Assembly: GCF_900130055.1 (NCBI RefSeq)
Contig: NZ_FQXU01000003.1
Location: 1 to 64,000, forward strand
Source of the DNA: Clostridium intestinale DSM 6191
Lineage (GTDB): Bacteria > Bacillota > Clostridia > Clostridiales > Clostridiaceae
Direction of reading: 5' to 3'
DNA: 64,000 nucleotides
Of this stretch, positions 15,538 to 24,824 are shown one piece after another. Position 1 is the stretch's first letter. Every line of letters starts with the position of its first letter. The position numbers and the translations under genes were made by a program. The notes under the pieces are model-generated. The model was given only the letters and a program-made list of their open reading frames with translations, ran no database searches and had not been told where the DNA came from.

Positions 15538-16558
15538 TGTCTTCTATAAATATAGGAGAGGTCATAGCTATTTTCCCACCATCTTGATAAATTTTAATTA
15601 CGTACCATTTTAGTGCCTCATCAAAGGGGATTTTTATTAGGTATTTGACTTTATTCAAATTAATTTTATCAAGGGTTTTTACTACACTTCCACCATTTGA
15701 AAGTATTTCAATTTTATTTACGGTATATTTAGTATCATAAGCGTAAATAAAAAATTCTAATTCTTTTATCTTGTCTAGTGATATAATTTCTCCCATAAAG
15801 TGGTTATTTATAGAAAAATAAGTTTTTAGAGTTTTAGATTCAGTAGAATAGGTTCGTCTATTTCTAAAGGCATCCATAATTGTTTTTCTACTGAAATCAT
15901 TACATACAACACATGTAAGGTTTTCTGAGTCACCAAAATTCATTCGATGATTATCTTGACCATTTATAGCACCTAGTCTCCAGCCGTCATCTAAGAGCTT
16001 ATAATAGTATTTAAAGTGGCGTATATATTTATGAGGAGGAGAGCCATTAGCCACTTCTATAGAGGTAATGAAGTGATTTAATATAGGATGATAGTTTAGT
16101 TTGCTTATGGGACTATGAGGATGGTTTATAAATATTAACCCATCAGGTTGATTTAGCATCCATAAAAAAACACTTCGCATGTCATTAATAACTCCTGTAA
16201 AATAATTAGATACATTAACAATGTTAAGGTCACCCCAAGGATTACTCCTGCTTTCAAACCCCAATATTGCTAATGGAGACTTATTTTTTTTATTATATTT
16301 AGTTAAGGATTCTTTTAAATAGTGCCACTTAGTTTTTTTTGAACCTTCTTTTTTTAGAGGTTCCTTAAGAGAGGAGTTATGGTCTGTTAATATAATAAAG
16401 TCTATAGATTTTTTTGCTGCATACTCAAGTGCTTCAAGAGGACTTCCCCTCCCTGTTGAAATTTCAGTATGGCAATGGGGAATACCGTAGTAAAATTTTA
16501 ATTTAGAATCTATCAAAGCATTAGCGTTATAGCTAAAAATATTTTCTTTACTACCCAT
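15530..16558 (-). CDS. PHP-domain metal-dependent phosphoesterase
   Basis: This 342-residue protein starts its PHP domain with HCH at residues 28-30 (GIPHCHTEISTG), followed by DFIILTDHNS, INHPHSP and GAINGQDNHR, which supply the metal ligands. The C-terminal 100 residues look like a beta-rich accessory domain (FFIYAYDTKYTVNKIEILSN). It has no signal peptide. PHP enzymes hydrolyse phosphoesters, and the substrate is not predictable here. The gene is monocistronic. Confidence 0.82.
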   Translation of the reverse strand: MGSKENIFSYNANALIDSKLKFYYGIPHCHTEISTGRGSPLEALEYAAKKSIDFIILTDHNSSLKEPLKKEGSKKTKWHYLKESLTKYNKKNKSPLAILGFESRSNPWGDLNIVNVSNYFTGVINDMRSVFLWMLNQPDGLIFINHPHSPISKLNYHPILNHFITSIEVANGSPPHKYIRHFKYYYKLLDDGWRLGAINGQDNHRMNFGDSENLTCVVCNDFSRKTIMDAFRNRRTYSTESKTLKTYFSINNHFMGEIISLDKIKELEFFIYAYDTKYTVNKIEILSNGGSVVKTLDKINLNKVKYLIKIPFDEALKWYVIKIYQDGGKIAMTSPIFIEDKK

Positions 16559-16638
16559 TGGAGTCCTTCTTTCAAAAAGTATTTATATATTATATAATAA
16601 TATGATGGATAGTAATTTTATGCTAAAAGGAGGAAATT

Positions 16639-17136
16639 ATGATTAAAGAGTTTTTAGATAAAAAGCCAATGATTCATGAGGGGACCTTTATTGCTGAGAA
16701 TTCCACAATAGTAGGAGATGTTGAGATAGGTAAAGACTCTTCTATATGGTTTGGTGCTGTTATAAGAGGAGATGAAAATAGTATAAAAATTGGTGAAGGT
16801 AGTAATGTTCAGGATAATTCAATTATTCATGTGGATGAACATAAGGTGACTATAGGTAACTTTGTTACAGTGGGCCATGGAGCTATATTACATGGATGCG
16901 ATATAGAAGATGAGGTTCTAATTGGAATGGGAGCAACTGTTTTAAGCGGAGCTAAAATTGGTAAAAATACTATTATAGGAGCAGGCGCTTTAGTGAAAGA
17001 AAATGCTAACATACCAGAAGGTGTTTTATGTGTTGGTATTCCAGCTAAGGTTGTAAGAATACTAAATCAAGAAGAAAGAAATGGACTTAAAGAGCATAGC
17101 ATAGAGTACATTAAGCTATCAAAAAAATATAAGTAA
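16639..17136 (+). CDS. gamma-carbonic anhydrase family (left-handed beta-helix) protein
   Basis: A 165-residue hexapeptide-repeat protein of the YrdA/PaaY/CaiE group. Repeats of the [LIV]GxxxxI type run from about residue 18 to 140. The metal-site histidines are in IIHVDEH and VGHGAILHG, and GIPAKVVR closes the helix. It forms trimers; carbonic anhydrase activity varies among relatives. AAAGGAGG precedes the ATG. It is followed 20 bases later by cvfB. Confidence 0.9.
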   Translation: MIKEFLDKKPMIHEGTFIAENSTIVGDVEIGKDSSIWFGAVIRGDENSIKIGEGSNVQDNSIIHVDEHKVTIGNFVTVGHGAILHGCDIEDEVLIGMGATVLSGAKIGKNTIIGAGALVKENANIPEGVLCVGIPAKVVRILNQEERNGLKEHSIEYIKLSKKYK

Positions 17137-17156
17137 ATGAACATTTTGGAGGAAAA

Positions 17157-17984
17157 ATGATTAAACTAGGTGAATATAATGAACTTGAAGTTGTTAAAGT
17201 AAGAGATTTTGGAGTTTTTGTTACAGATGGTGAACAAGAAATATTAATTCCAAAGGGAAGTTTAACAGGTAGAACACTAGAGGTTGAACAAAAGATAGAA
17301 GTTTTTATATATAGAGATTCAGAAGATAGAATAATAGGAACATTAAAAAAGCCTTTAGCTACTGTTTTTAATTTAGCATATCTTAAGGTTGTAGATGAAT
17401 CTAATATAGGTTCTTTTGCAGATATAGGAATAGGCAAAGATGTGTTAATCCCTTTAAAAGAACAACTATACAAATTAAATGTTAATGATAAATATTTATT
17501 ATATATGTATATTGATAAAACAGGAAGATTAGCAGCTACTACAGATATAGAAGACTATTTAGATATAGCAGAAGGATATGTGTTAGATCAAGAAGTTAAA
17601 GGCATAGTATATGAAATTAATGAAAATGGAACACTTAAGGTTGCAGTTGAAAGCAAATACAAAGGTTTAATTCTTAAAAATGAGTATTATGAGTATATAG
17701 CCATAGGTTCAGAAGTAAGTGTTAGGATTAGAAGAATATATGAAGATGGAACTTTAGGACTTACTCCTAGGAAGAGAAAACTAGATGAAAGAGAAGTTCT
17801 TACAGAAAAGATATTAAAGTACTTAAATGATAATAATGGATTTATGCCGTTTAATGATAAATCATCTCCTGAGGACATAAGAAGAATATTTAATGCTAGT
17901 AAAAATTATTTTAAAATGTCTTTAGGTGGTCTTATGAAGGAAGGCGTAATAGAACAAAAAGAAGATGGTACTTACTTAAAGTAA
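17157..17984 (+). CDS. cvfB: CvfB/YitL-like S1-domain RNA-binding protein
   Basis: A 275-residue protein made of tandem S1-type beta-barrels plus a C-terminal winged helix (residues about 215-275, MPFNDKSSPEDIRRIFNASK and SLGGLMKEGVIEQ). The N-terminal EVVKVRDFGVFVTDG is typical of CvfB, a virulence and post-transcriptional regulator in staphylococci. GGAGG precedes ATG 17157. It shares a unit with the carbonic-anhydrase-like gene. Confidence 0.88.
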   Translation: MIKLGEYNELEVVKVRDFGVFVTDGEQEILIPKGSLTGRTLEVEQKIEVFIYRDSEDRIIGTLKKPLATVFNLAYLKVVDESNIGSFADIGIGKDVLIPLKEQLYKLNVNDKYLLYMYIDKTGRLAATTDIEDYLDIAEGYVLDQEVKGIVYEINENGTLKVAVESKYKGLILKNEYYEYIAIGSEVSVRIRRIYEDGTLGLTPRKRKLDEREVLTEKILKYLNDNNGFMPFNDKSSPEDIRRIFNASKNYFKMSLGGLMKEGVIEQKEDGTYLK

Positions 17985-17988
17985 AATT

Positions 17989-18014
17989 AAAGCTCAGTTT
18001 AACTGAGCTTTTTT
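17989..18014 (+). terminator. terminator after cvfB
   Basis: AAAGCTCAG / CTGAGCTTT with a TTTAA loop and a T run. Confidence 0.85.
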
Positions 18015-18065
18015 GCATTTATAAGATAAAAATACAAATACTAATTGAAGAAGGGAGGCTTTAAA

Positions 18066-18881
18066 ATGAAGAAAAAACATATATCTTTAATTTTCATAAT
18101 ATCATTATTAATATTTTTAACATGTAGATTTTCTTTTATAAATATCAAAGTAAGTGCAACTGAAAAAAAACCAGAAGTACATTTTATAGATGTAGGGCAA
18201 AGTGACTGTGCATTAATAAAAAATGGAGATGAGAATTATCTTATAGATAGTGGAGATAAAACTGAAAGTAGTAAGGTGATTAAATATTTAAAAGATCAGG
18301 GAATCGAGAAGCTTGATTTTATTATATTAACTCATTACCATGGAGATCATTATGGGGGACTTTATGATATAACTAAAAACATCACAACCGATATTGTATA
18401 TGTTCCTAAGTTTTACGTAGTTGAAGAGGAGAGAGTTAAGGCAATTAAATCTTTAATAGATACTAATACTTCTTTTGGAATTATAGAAAAAGGATGGACC
18501 TATGAAAAAGACAGTTTAAGTTTAAAGGTATTATTACCATCAAAACCTCATAAGTCTTTAGAAAACAATGATTCTTTAGTTATAAGAGGAGATATAAATA
18601 AAAACAGTTATTTGTTTATGGCTGATTGTGAGTTTGATGAAGAAAAAGAGTTATTAGACATGAAGGAAATAGAAAATATAGATGTTCTTAAACTTGGGCA
18701 TCATGGACTTGATACTTCTTCTACAGAAGAGTTTTTAAAGAAGGTGAATCCTAAATATACAGTTATAAATTGTGATGGAAAAGAAAGCCCTGACAAAGCT
18801 GTAATCGATAGATTAAAAACCCTAGAAACTAAAATATTAAGAACAGATATAAATGGAAACATAGTATTTACTCAAAAGTAA
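18066..18881 (+). CDS. ComEC/Rec2-like metallo-beta-lactamase-fold exported hydrolase
   Basis: A 271-residue secreted protein with a signal peptide (about 1-33, KKKHISLIFIISLLIFLTC then a polar region ending at ASATE-like sequence). Its MBL domain has VHFIDVGQSDCALI, the full metal motif THYHGDHYGG, MADCEFDEEK and LGHHGLDTSS. The start is ATG 18066 after AGGGAGG; a TTG 21 bases upstream precedes the ribosome site. It is related to the 9487-10344 product but keeps the standard HxHxDH, where that one has HPDEDH. Substrate unknown, possibly nucleic acid. Confidence 0.85.
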   Translation: MKKKHISLIFIISLLIFLTCRFSFINIKVSATEKKPEVHFIDVGQSDCALIKNGDENYLIDSGDKTESSKVIKYLKDQGIEKLDFIILTHYHGDHYGGLYDITKNITTDIVYVPKFYVVEEERVKAIKSLIDTNTSFGIIEKGWTYEKDSLSLKVLLPSKPHKSLENNDSLVIRGDINKNSYLFMADCEFDEEKELLDMKEIENIDVLKLGHHGLDTSSTEEFLKKVNPKYTVINCDGKESPDKAVIDRLKTLETKILRTDINGNIVFTQK

Positions 18882-18887
18882 TAGAAA

Positions 18888-18930
18888 AAATAAGCTGTGC
18901 ACAATAATTAACAAGATGCACAGCTTATTT
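18888..18930. terminator. bidirectional terminator
   Basis: A 14-bp stem AAATAAGCTGTGCA (18888-18901) with TGCACAGCTTATTT (18917-18930), flanked by A and T runs, between convergent genes. Confidence 0.85.
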
Positions 18931-21543
18931 TTATCTTTTTCTGAAAAGAATTTTTATTAATTCATTTAATATAAAAGGAATTAAGGATAATAATATAACA
19001 AATCCCCAATCTCTCGAAGTTAAGGTAAACACCTTAAATATTTCAGCAATAGGAGGGATAGAGATTATCACTAATTGAAGTAATATACCTAAACATATAG
19101 CACCTAAAAGATATTTGTTTGTAAGTGGCCCTATTTCAAATAAAGTCTTTTTAGGATTTCTAACACTTAGAGCATAAAATAATTGTGAAACTGCAAGAAC
19201 AACAAAGGCCATAGTTTGAGCATGCATTAATGAATCAGGATATAAATATTCTCCAACTCTAAATGCAACAAGAGTAAGTGCACCCATAATTGCACCATTA
19301 ATAGCTAAAAGAACTCCAAACCTACCTGAAAATAAGCTTTCTTTAGGGTTTCTAGGTGGATCATTCATAACACCTTTATCTCCAGGGTCAACACCTAGAG
19401 AAAGGGCAGGAAAACTATCGGTTATAAGATTAACCCATAATATGTGTATAGGCAGAAGTGGTGTATCCCAGTTAAGGAGTATGGCAACAAATAAAGTTAC
19501 AATTTCACCAAAATTACAACTTAAAAGAAAAATAATAGATTTCCTTATATTGTTATATATATTTCTACCTTCTTCTACAGCTGAAACGATTGTAGTAAAG
19601 TTGTCATCAGTTAAAATCATATCTGCAGCTCCCTTAGCTACATCTGTACCTGTTATTCCCATAGCAACACCTATATCAGCTGTTTTTAGTGATGGAGCAT
19701 CATTAACACCATCACCAGTCATAGAAACTATATTTCCATGAGATTTAAAGGCTTTAACTATCTTAACTTTATGTTCTGGTGAAACTCTTGCAAATACTTT
19801 ATAATCTTTTATGTTTTCGTTGAAGGTTTCTTCTGTAAATTTATCAATTTCATCCCCTGAAATAGTTTCATCTATATTTTCAGCTATTCCAAGTTCTTTA
19901 GCTATTGCAAAGGCTGTGTTTCTATAATCACCTGTAATCATAATAGGAGTGATACCTGCACTTTTACAGAGTTTAATAGAATCTCTAACTTCAAGTCTAG
20001 GAGGGTCAATCATTCCCATCATACCAACGTATATAAGATTTGTTTCTAAAGAATCTATAGATACATTAGAAGAATCAATTTCCTTATAAGCACAAGCGAG
20101 TACTCTTAAAGCTTCATCTGACATTTCATCTGCTGCCTTTAAAATGGATTTTCTAACTTCATCATTTAAAGCAACTATCTCTTCTCCAAGTAAAGCCTTA
20201 TTTGATATTTTTAATATGCTATCTATAGCACCCTTGGTAAATACTTTTAAGCCACCTTCATGTTTATTAACGGTTGTCATAAGCTTTCTGTCAGAGTCAA
20301 AGGGAATTTCATCAATCCTTTGAAATTGTTCATTTAAGCTTTCTTTAAATAAGTTATATTTAACACCTGCTTCTAATAAAGCTATTTCTGTAGGATCACC
20401 TGTTTTAGATTTTTCTGTATATGTAGCATCATTACATAAAACCATTCCGTGGATTAAAAGCTTATTTGAAGGTTTTTCTAATTCTATATTATCAATATTT
20501 AATAAAGAGTTATCTGCATAAAACTTAGTTACTGTCATTTTGTTTTGAGTTAAGGTACCAGTTTTATCTGAACATATTATATTTACTGAACCTAGAGTTT
20601 CAACAGCAGGTAACTTTCTAATAATAGCATTTTCTTTAATCATTCTTTGTACGCCCATTGCTAATACTATAGCAACAATAGCTGGAAGACCTTCTGGTAT
20701 AGCGGCAACAGCAAGGCTTATTGCAGTTAAAAACATTTCAAGCATATCTCTGCCTTGGAATAAAGCTATAACAAAAATTAAACCACATATAAAAATTGCA
20801 GCAAAACCTAAAGTTTTACCTAAATTGGCAAGTCTTTTTTGAAGAGGTGTAGTGTCTTCTTCAGCTTCATCTATCATTTTAGCAATTTTACCTATTTGAG
20901 TGTCCATAGAAGTTCCAACAACAACTCCAATTCCTCTTCCATAGGTTGCAAGAGTGGACATAAAAGCCATATTGTGTTGGTCTCCGATAGTAACATTATC
21001 TTTTTCAATAGTTATCATGGCATCTTTATCTGCGGGAACAGATTCTCCAGTAAAAGCAGCTTCGTCAATCTTTAAATTAGCACTTTCAATAAGCCTTAAA
21101 TCCGCAGGAATGAATCTACCAGCATCTATTACAACTATATCTCCAAGCACCACTTCTTCAGATTGGACTTCTTTTAGTTCACCACCTCTTTTAACAATGG
21201 CTTTAGGTGTTGAAAGCTCTTTTAATGCTTCTAAAGCCTTTTCCGCCTTAGACTCTTGAACAACTCCTATAATTGCATTAATAAATATAACTATAAGAAT
21301 TATAATAGAGTCACTTATTTCCCCAACCATGGCTGAAATTATTGCAGCACCAAACAAAATATATATCATAACATCTGCAAGTTGAGAAATAAAAAGCTGA
21401 AGCAAAGTTTTTTTCTTTTTAGTTGATAGCCTGTTTGGTCCATACTCTGATAATCTTTTTTTCGCTTCTTCATCGCTTAAACCAGTGGAAATATTCGAAT
21501 TTAATTCTTTTAAAACTGTCTCAGAGGTTTTTGAAAACCACAT
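18931..21543 (-). CDS. P-type calcium-transporting ATPase (P2A/SERCA-like)
   Basis: This 870-residue pump has the N-terminal cation-ATPase domain (SNISTGLSDEEAKKRLSEYGPNRL), the TGES actuator motif, PEGLP in M4, the phosphorylation motif DKTGTLTQ near residue 325, TGDGVNDAPSLK in the hinge, and NLITDSFPALSLG in M6. PEGLP and the M6 Asn/Asp are the calcium-coordinating residues of SERCA-type pumps, so it probably exports Ca2+ from the cytoplasm. Length is complete. It is monocistronic and divergent from yaaR. Confidence 0.92.
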   Translation of the reverse strand: MWFSKTSETVLKELNSNISTGLSDEEAKKRLSEYGPNRLSTKKKKTLLQLFISQLADVMIYILFGAAIISAMVGEISDSIIILIVIFINAIIGVVQESKAEKALEALKELSTPKAIVKRGGELKEVQSEEVVLGDIVVIDAGRFIPADLRLIESANLKIDEAAFTGESVPADKDAMITIEKDNVTIGDQHNMAFMSTLATYGRGIGVVVGTSMDTQIGKIAKMIDEAEEDTTPLQKRLANLGKTLGFAAIFICGLIFVIALFQGRDMLEMFLTAISLAVAAIPEGLPAIVAIVLAMGVQRMIKENAIIRKLPAVETLGSVNIICSDKTGTLTQNKMTVTKFYADNSLLNIDNIELEKPSNKLLIHGMVLCNDATYTEKSKTGDPTEIALLEAGVKYNLFKESLNEQFQRIDEIPFDSDRKLMTTVNKHEGGLKVFTKGAIDSILKISNKALLGEEIVALNDEVRKSILKAADEMSDEALRVLACAYKEIDSSNVSIDSLETNLIYVGMMGMIDPPRLEVRDSIKLCKSAGITPIMITGDYRNTAFAIAKELGIAENIDETISGDEIDKFTEETFNENIKDYKVFARVSPEHKVKIVKAFKSHGNIVSMTGDGVNDAPSLKTADIGVAMGITGTDVAKGAADMILTDDNFTTIVSAVEEGRNIYNNIRKSIIFLLSCNFGEIVTLFVAILLNWDTPLLPIHILWVNLITDSFPALSLGVDPGDKGVMNDPPRNPKESLFSGRFGVLLAINGAIMGALTLVAFRVGEYLYPDSLMHAQTMAFVVLAVSQLFYALSVRNPKKTLFEIGPLTNKYLLGAICLGILLQLVIISIPPIAEIFKVFTLTSRDWGFVILLSLIPFILNELIKILFRKR

Positions 21544-21727
21544 ATATAAATTACCACCTTTCTTTAATTTATAAAATAGTATATATTTATAGAATATATA
21601 TAATAGACTAAAAAAATACGTTGTTATATTGTTGAATATTATGAAAAAAATGCTTTTAGCTATTCTAAATATATATATTTAAATTAATTTAACTTTAGAT
21701 TATAATTGTTTTAGAGGTGAGTAGTAG

Positions 21728-22150
21728 GTGGAGATTAAAAGAGTCGGAAAAAATACTAGAATAGATACTGAGAGAAAAATTTCGAGTTCTAGAAAAGATT
21801 TTTCTCAAAGCTTTAATCAAGCAAGAGATAGAAGATCAGGTGAAGAACTTAAAAGGATGATAGATGATATCAAAAAAAGAGGAAATAGATTAGTTTTAAC
21901 AAAGACCTATGCTGACGTAGCTGCTTATAAAAGAATGATTAAAGATTATCTTGAATCTATTTTAAAATACATGTATGACTTAAAAAAAGATGTTAGCTTT
22001 TGGCAGACACAATATTTCTTAACGGTAGATACTATAGATGGAAAGCTTGAAGAGTTAACTAATATGCTTTTAAGTGAAGAGAGAGAAAATTTAAATATTG
22101 CGTCTACTATAGATGAAATTCAAGGTTTGATAGTAGATATTTATAGATAA
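21728..22150 (+). CDS. YaaR family protein (DUF327)
   Basis: A 140-residue alpha-helical protein matching DUF327. The conserved core is GEELKRMIDDIKKRGNRLV and TYADVAAYKRMIKDYLE, with the late YFLTVDTIDGKLEEL. Function is unknown; in many Firmicutes it lies near recombination or tmk genes, but not here. The start is GTG 21728 behind GAGGTGAG. A TATAAT at 21701 is the probable -10. Confidence 0.88.
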   Translation: MEIKRVGKNTRIDTERKISSSRKDFSQSFNQARDRRSGEELKRMIDDIKKRGNRLVLTKTYADVAAYKRMIKDYLESILKYMYDLKKDVSFWQTQYFLTVDTIDGKLEELTNMLLSEERENLNIASTIDEIQGLIVDIYR

Positions 22151-22168
22151 AAGAATTTTTATAAATTG

Positions 22169-22202
22169 AAAGAGACGGCTATACTTATTAGTCCGTCTCT
22201 TT
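22169..22202. terminator. bidirectional terminator between yaaR and nadE
   Basis: AAAGAGACGG (22169-22178) with CCGTCTCTTT (22193-22202), A-rich and T-rich on the outer sides. Confidence 0.85.
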
Positions 22203-22220
22203 ATGCTTATATTAATCTTA

Positions 22221-24125
22221 TTAAAACCAACTGTTTGGAGAAGCGTCTGATGGCATTCTCCAATCTCCTCTAGGTGATAATGATATTGTACCAACCTTTG
22301 GACCATCAGGAAGTGCACTTCTTTTAAATTGTTGAGAGAAAAATCTCCATAAAAATTTATCTAACCATTTTTTTATTACTTCTTCAGAGTAATCATTTTT
22401 AAATGCATTTTTAGCTAAAAACATAATCCTTTCAGGGGAAGAACCATGTCTTATAAAATGATATAAGAAGAAATCATGAAGTTCGTAAGGCCCAACTATA
22501 TCTTCTGTTTTTTGAGCAATCTCACCATTTTCATCTTTAGGAAGAAGCTCTGGAGAAACTGGAGTATCTAAGATATCAAGTAAGGTCTCATTAACTTCTT
22601 TTGATGATTCAAAATCAGCTACATATTTTACTAAATATCTAACCAAGGTTTTTGGTATTGATGTATTAACGGAATACATACTCATGTGGTCTCCATTATA
22701 AGTACACCATCCAAGAGCAAGTTCTGAAAGATCTCCAGTTCCAACTAGTATCCCGCCTTCTTTGTTAGCTAAGTCCATTAATATCTGTGTTCTTTCTCTT
22801 GCTTGAACATTTTCATAAGTAACATCATGTATGTTTTTATCATGGCCGATATCTTCAAAATGTTTTAGGCAAGCTTCCACAATATTTATTTCTCTTAAAT
22901 CGCAACCAAGTTCTTTGCACAAAGTTAAGGCATTATTATAAGTTCTATCAGTTGTTCCAAAACCAGGCATAGTAATAGTTAGTATGTTTTTTCTATCTAA
23001 ACCTAACAAATCAAAGGTTTTTACTATCACAAGTAAGGCTAGAGTGGAGTCTAGTCCTCCAGATATACCTATAACAGCTTTTTTAGACTTTGTATGTTCT
23101 AATCTTTTTGCTAAAGCAGAAGATTGAATATTAAATATTTCTCTACAACGAAGTTCTCTTTCTTTCTCTGCAGAAGGAACAAAAGGATGTTTAGATATAA
23201 ATCTATCGAAGTTTTTTATTGAAGTATCTTTAAAAGAAACAGGTATTAATTTTGGTTCATTAGTTAATATTTTTGATGAATCCCTAAAGCTTATATTTTT
23301 ACTTCTTTCCGAATTAAGTTTAAATATATCTATAAATCCATATAATACTTCATTTTCTCTTTGGAACCTTTCATTTTCATTTATGGTTCCTCCATTTTCA
23401 CTAATTAATAAGTGACCGGAGAAGAGTAAATCTGTAGTAGATTCATGAACTCCTGCTGAAGCATAAATATAAGCTCCCATACAGCGAGCACTTTGATTTT
23501 CTACAAGTAGTTTTCTATAAGTACTTTTAGATACTAGTTCATTTGAGGCAGAAAGATTACAAATTATATTTGCTCCCATAAGTGAAAGCTGAGAAGATGG
23601 AGGTATAGCTACCCACAGGTCTTCACAAATTTCGATTCCAACCTTAAGGTCTTTATAAGCAAATATTAGGTTGGTTCCAAAGGGGATATCTTGTTGGAAA
23701 AACAAATCAACCTTTTTATCTAAAAGATTTAATCCTTCAGTAAACCATCTTTTTTCATAAAATTCAGTATAGTTAGGAATAAAGGATTTGGGAACTATGC
23801 CCAGTATCTTTCCTTCAAAAATTGCAAAAGCACAGTTATATAGGTTATAATTATATAAAAGAGGTGCTCCTACAATAATCAAGATATCTTTATCTTTAGA
23901 ATCCGCACATATGGTATGCAGACCTTCATAAGCTTTTTCTATTAATATTTTCTGAGTAAATAAATCTCCACAAGTATAAGCGGTAATAGATAGTTCTGGA
24001 AAAACTAATAATTTAGTATTATTTTTATAGGCTTCATTTATTTGAATTATAATATTTTCAACATTATAATTTACGTCAGCTACCCTTAACTTAGGGCAAG
24101 CAGCTCCGACTTTTACAAAATCCAT
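22221..24125 (-). CDS. nadE: glutamine-hydrolysing NAD+ synthase
   Basis: A 634-residue two-domain enzyme that amidates nicotinic acid adenine dinucleotide using glutamine. The N-terminal nitrilase domain has FPELSIT (catalytic Glu), KSFIPNYTEFYEKRWF (Lys) and GIEICEDLW (Cys). The C-terminal synthetase has the ATP-pyrophosphatase loop GISGGLDSTLALL near residue 350 and GTGDLSELALGWCTYNGDHM. Length is as expected for the fused form. It is monocistronic. Confidence 0.96.
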   Translation of the reverse strand: MDFVKVGAACPKLRVADVNYNVENIIIQINEAYKNNTKLLVFPELSITAYTCGDLFTQKILIEKAYEGLHTICADSKDKDILIIVGAPLLYNYNLYNCAFAIFEGKILGIVPKSFIPNYTEFYEKRWFTEGLNLLDKKVDLFFQQDIPFGTNLIFAYKDLKVGIEICEDLWVAIPPSSQLSLMGANIICNLSASNELVSKSTYRKLLVENQSARCMGAYIYASAGVHESTTDLLFSGHLLISENGGTINENERFQRENEVLYGFIDIFKLNSERSKNISFRDSSKILTNEPKLIPVSFKDTSIKNFDRFISKHPFVPSAEKERELRCREIFNIQSSALAKRLEHTKSKKAVIGISGGLDSTLALLVIVKTFDLLGLDRKNILTITMPGFGTTDRTYNNALTLCKELGCDLREINIVEACLKHFEDIGHDKNIHDVTYENVQARERTQILMDLANKEGGILVGTGDLSELALGWCTYNGDHMSMYSVNTSIPKTLVRYLVKYVADFESSKEVNETLLDILDTPVSPELLPKDENGEIAQKTEDIVGPYELHDFFLYHFIRHGSSPERIMFLAKNAFKNDYSEEVIKKWLDKFLWRFFSQQFKRSALPDGPKVGTISLSPRGDWRMPSDASPNSWF

Positions 24126-24324
24126 AACATCATCTCCAAAAATTATTATTTAAATTTAATATGCTGAAATTCTATCTTTTTATCCAAAGGACAAAGTTCC
24201 ATTAAATTTATTATATAAATTTATAATAATTAGAAAATATAAGAAAATCAACAAAAAACATAGAAAGACTATGCTAAATTGCTTAATATAGTATAAAAAA
24301 ACCTATAAAGAGTTTAAAAATAAG

Positions 24325-24353
24325 TTGTAAATAATCTGTAACTAGTGTATAGT
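24325..24353 (+). promoter_or_regulatory. promoter of the nfeD-SPFH pair
   Basis: TTGTAA (24325-24330) and TATAGT (24348-24353) have a 17-bp spacer, about 30 bases before the nfeD start. Confidence 0.55.
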
Positions 24354-24383
24354 ATAGATATAAAGAAAAAAGGAGGTAATTAA

Positions 24384-24824
24384 TTGAATACGGCGATTAT
24401 AATCATTTGGATCATTATAGCTCTTACATTTCTTTTAGTAGATGTATTTACTTCATCTTTTCTATTTGTTTGGTTTGGAATTGGAGCACTTGTAGCATTG
24501 GCTTCATTGATATTAGGAGCACCGCTAGAGCTACAAATAGTAATTTTTCTAATTTCAAGTTTAATAGCTATAGCTATTGGATATCCTTGGGCTAGAAAAA
24601 AATTCAAAGTAAATATAAAACAAATAAAAACTAGAGAAGAAGAATTTATTGGAACTATCCATAAATCAGAAAAGGATATTATTGAAAAATCAAGTATAAC
24701 CCTAGATGGAGTTTTATGGAGAGTTATAAATAGAGGAGAAATAATAAACAAAGGAGATAGTTTTGAAATTATCGAATTAAAAGGAAATCAAATTATCATT
24801 GAAAAATTGAAAGGAGAACTTTAA
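24384..24824 (+). CDS. NfeD-family membrane protein
   Basis: A 146-residue protein with two or three N-terminal transmembrane helices (residues 3-25 and 28-70) and a C-terminal OB-fold (about 85-146, EEFIGTIHKSEKD and WRVINRGEIINKGDSFEI). This is the short NfeD type that is nearly always paired with an SPFH protein, as here. The start is TTG 24384 seven bases after AGGAGG. The pair probably organises membrane microdomains. Confidence 0.88.
   Translation: MNTAIIIIWIIIALTFLLVDVFTSSFLFVWFGIGALVALASLILGAPLELQIVIFLISSLIAIAIGYPWARKKFKVNIKQIKTREEEFIGTIHKSEKDIIEKSSITLDGVLWRVINRGEIINKGDSFEIIELKGNQIIIEKLKGEL

Noticed and set aside
20839-21259. Plus-strand frames of 78 and 101 codons
   Set aside because: Antisense shadows of the calcium ATPase.
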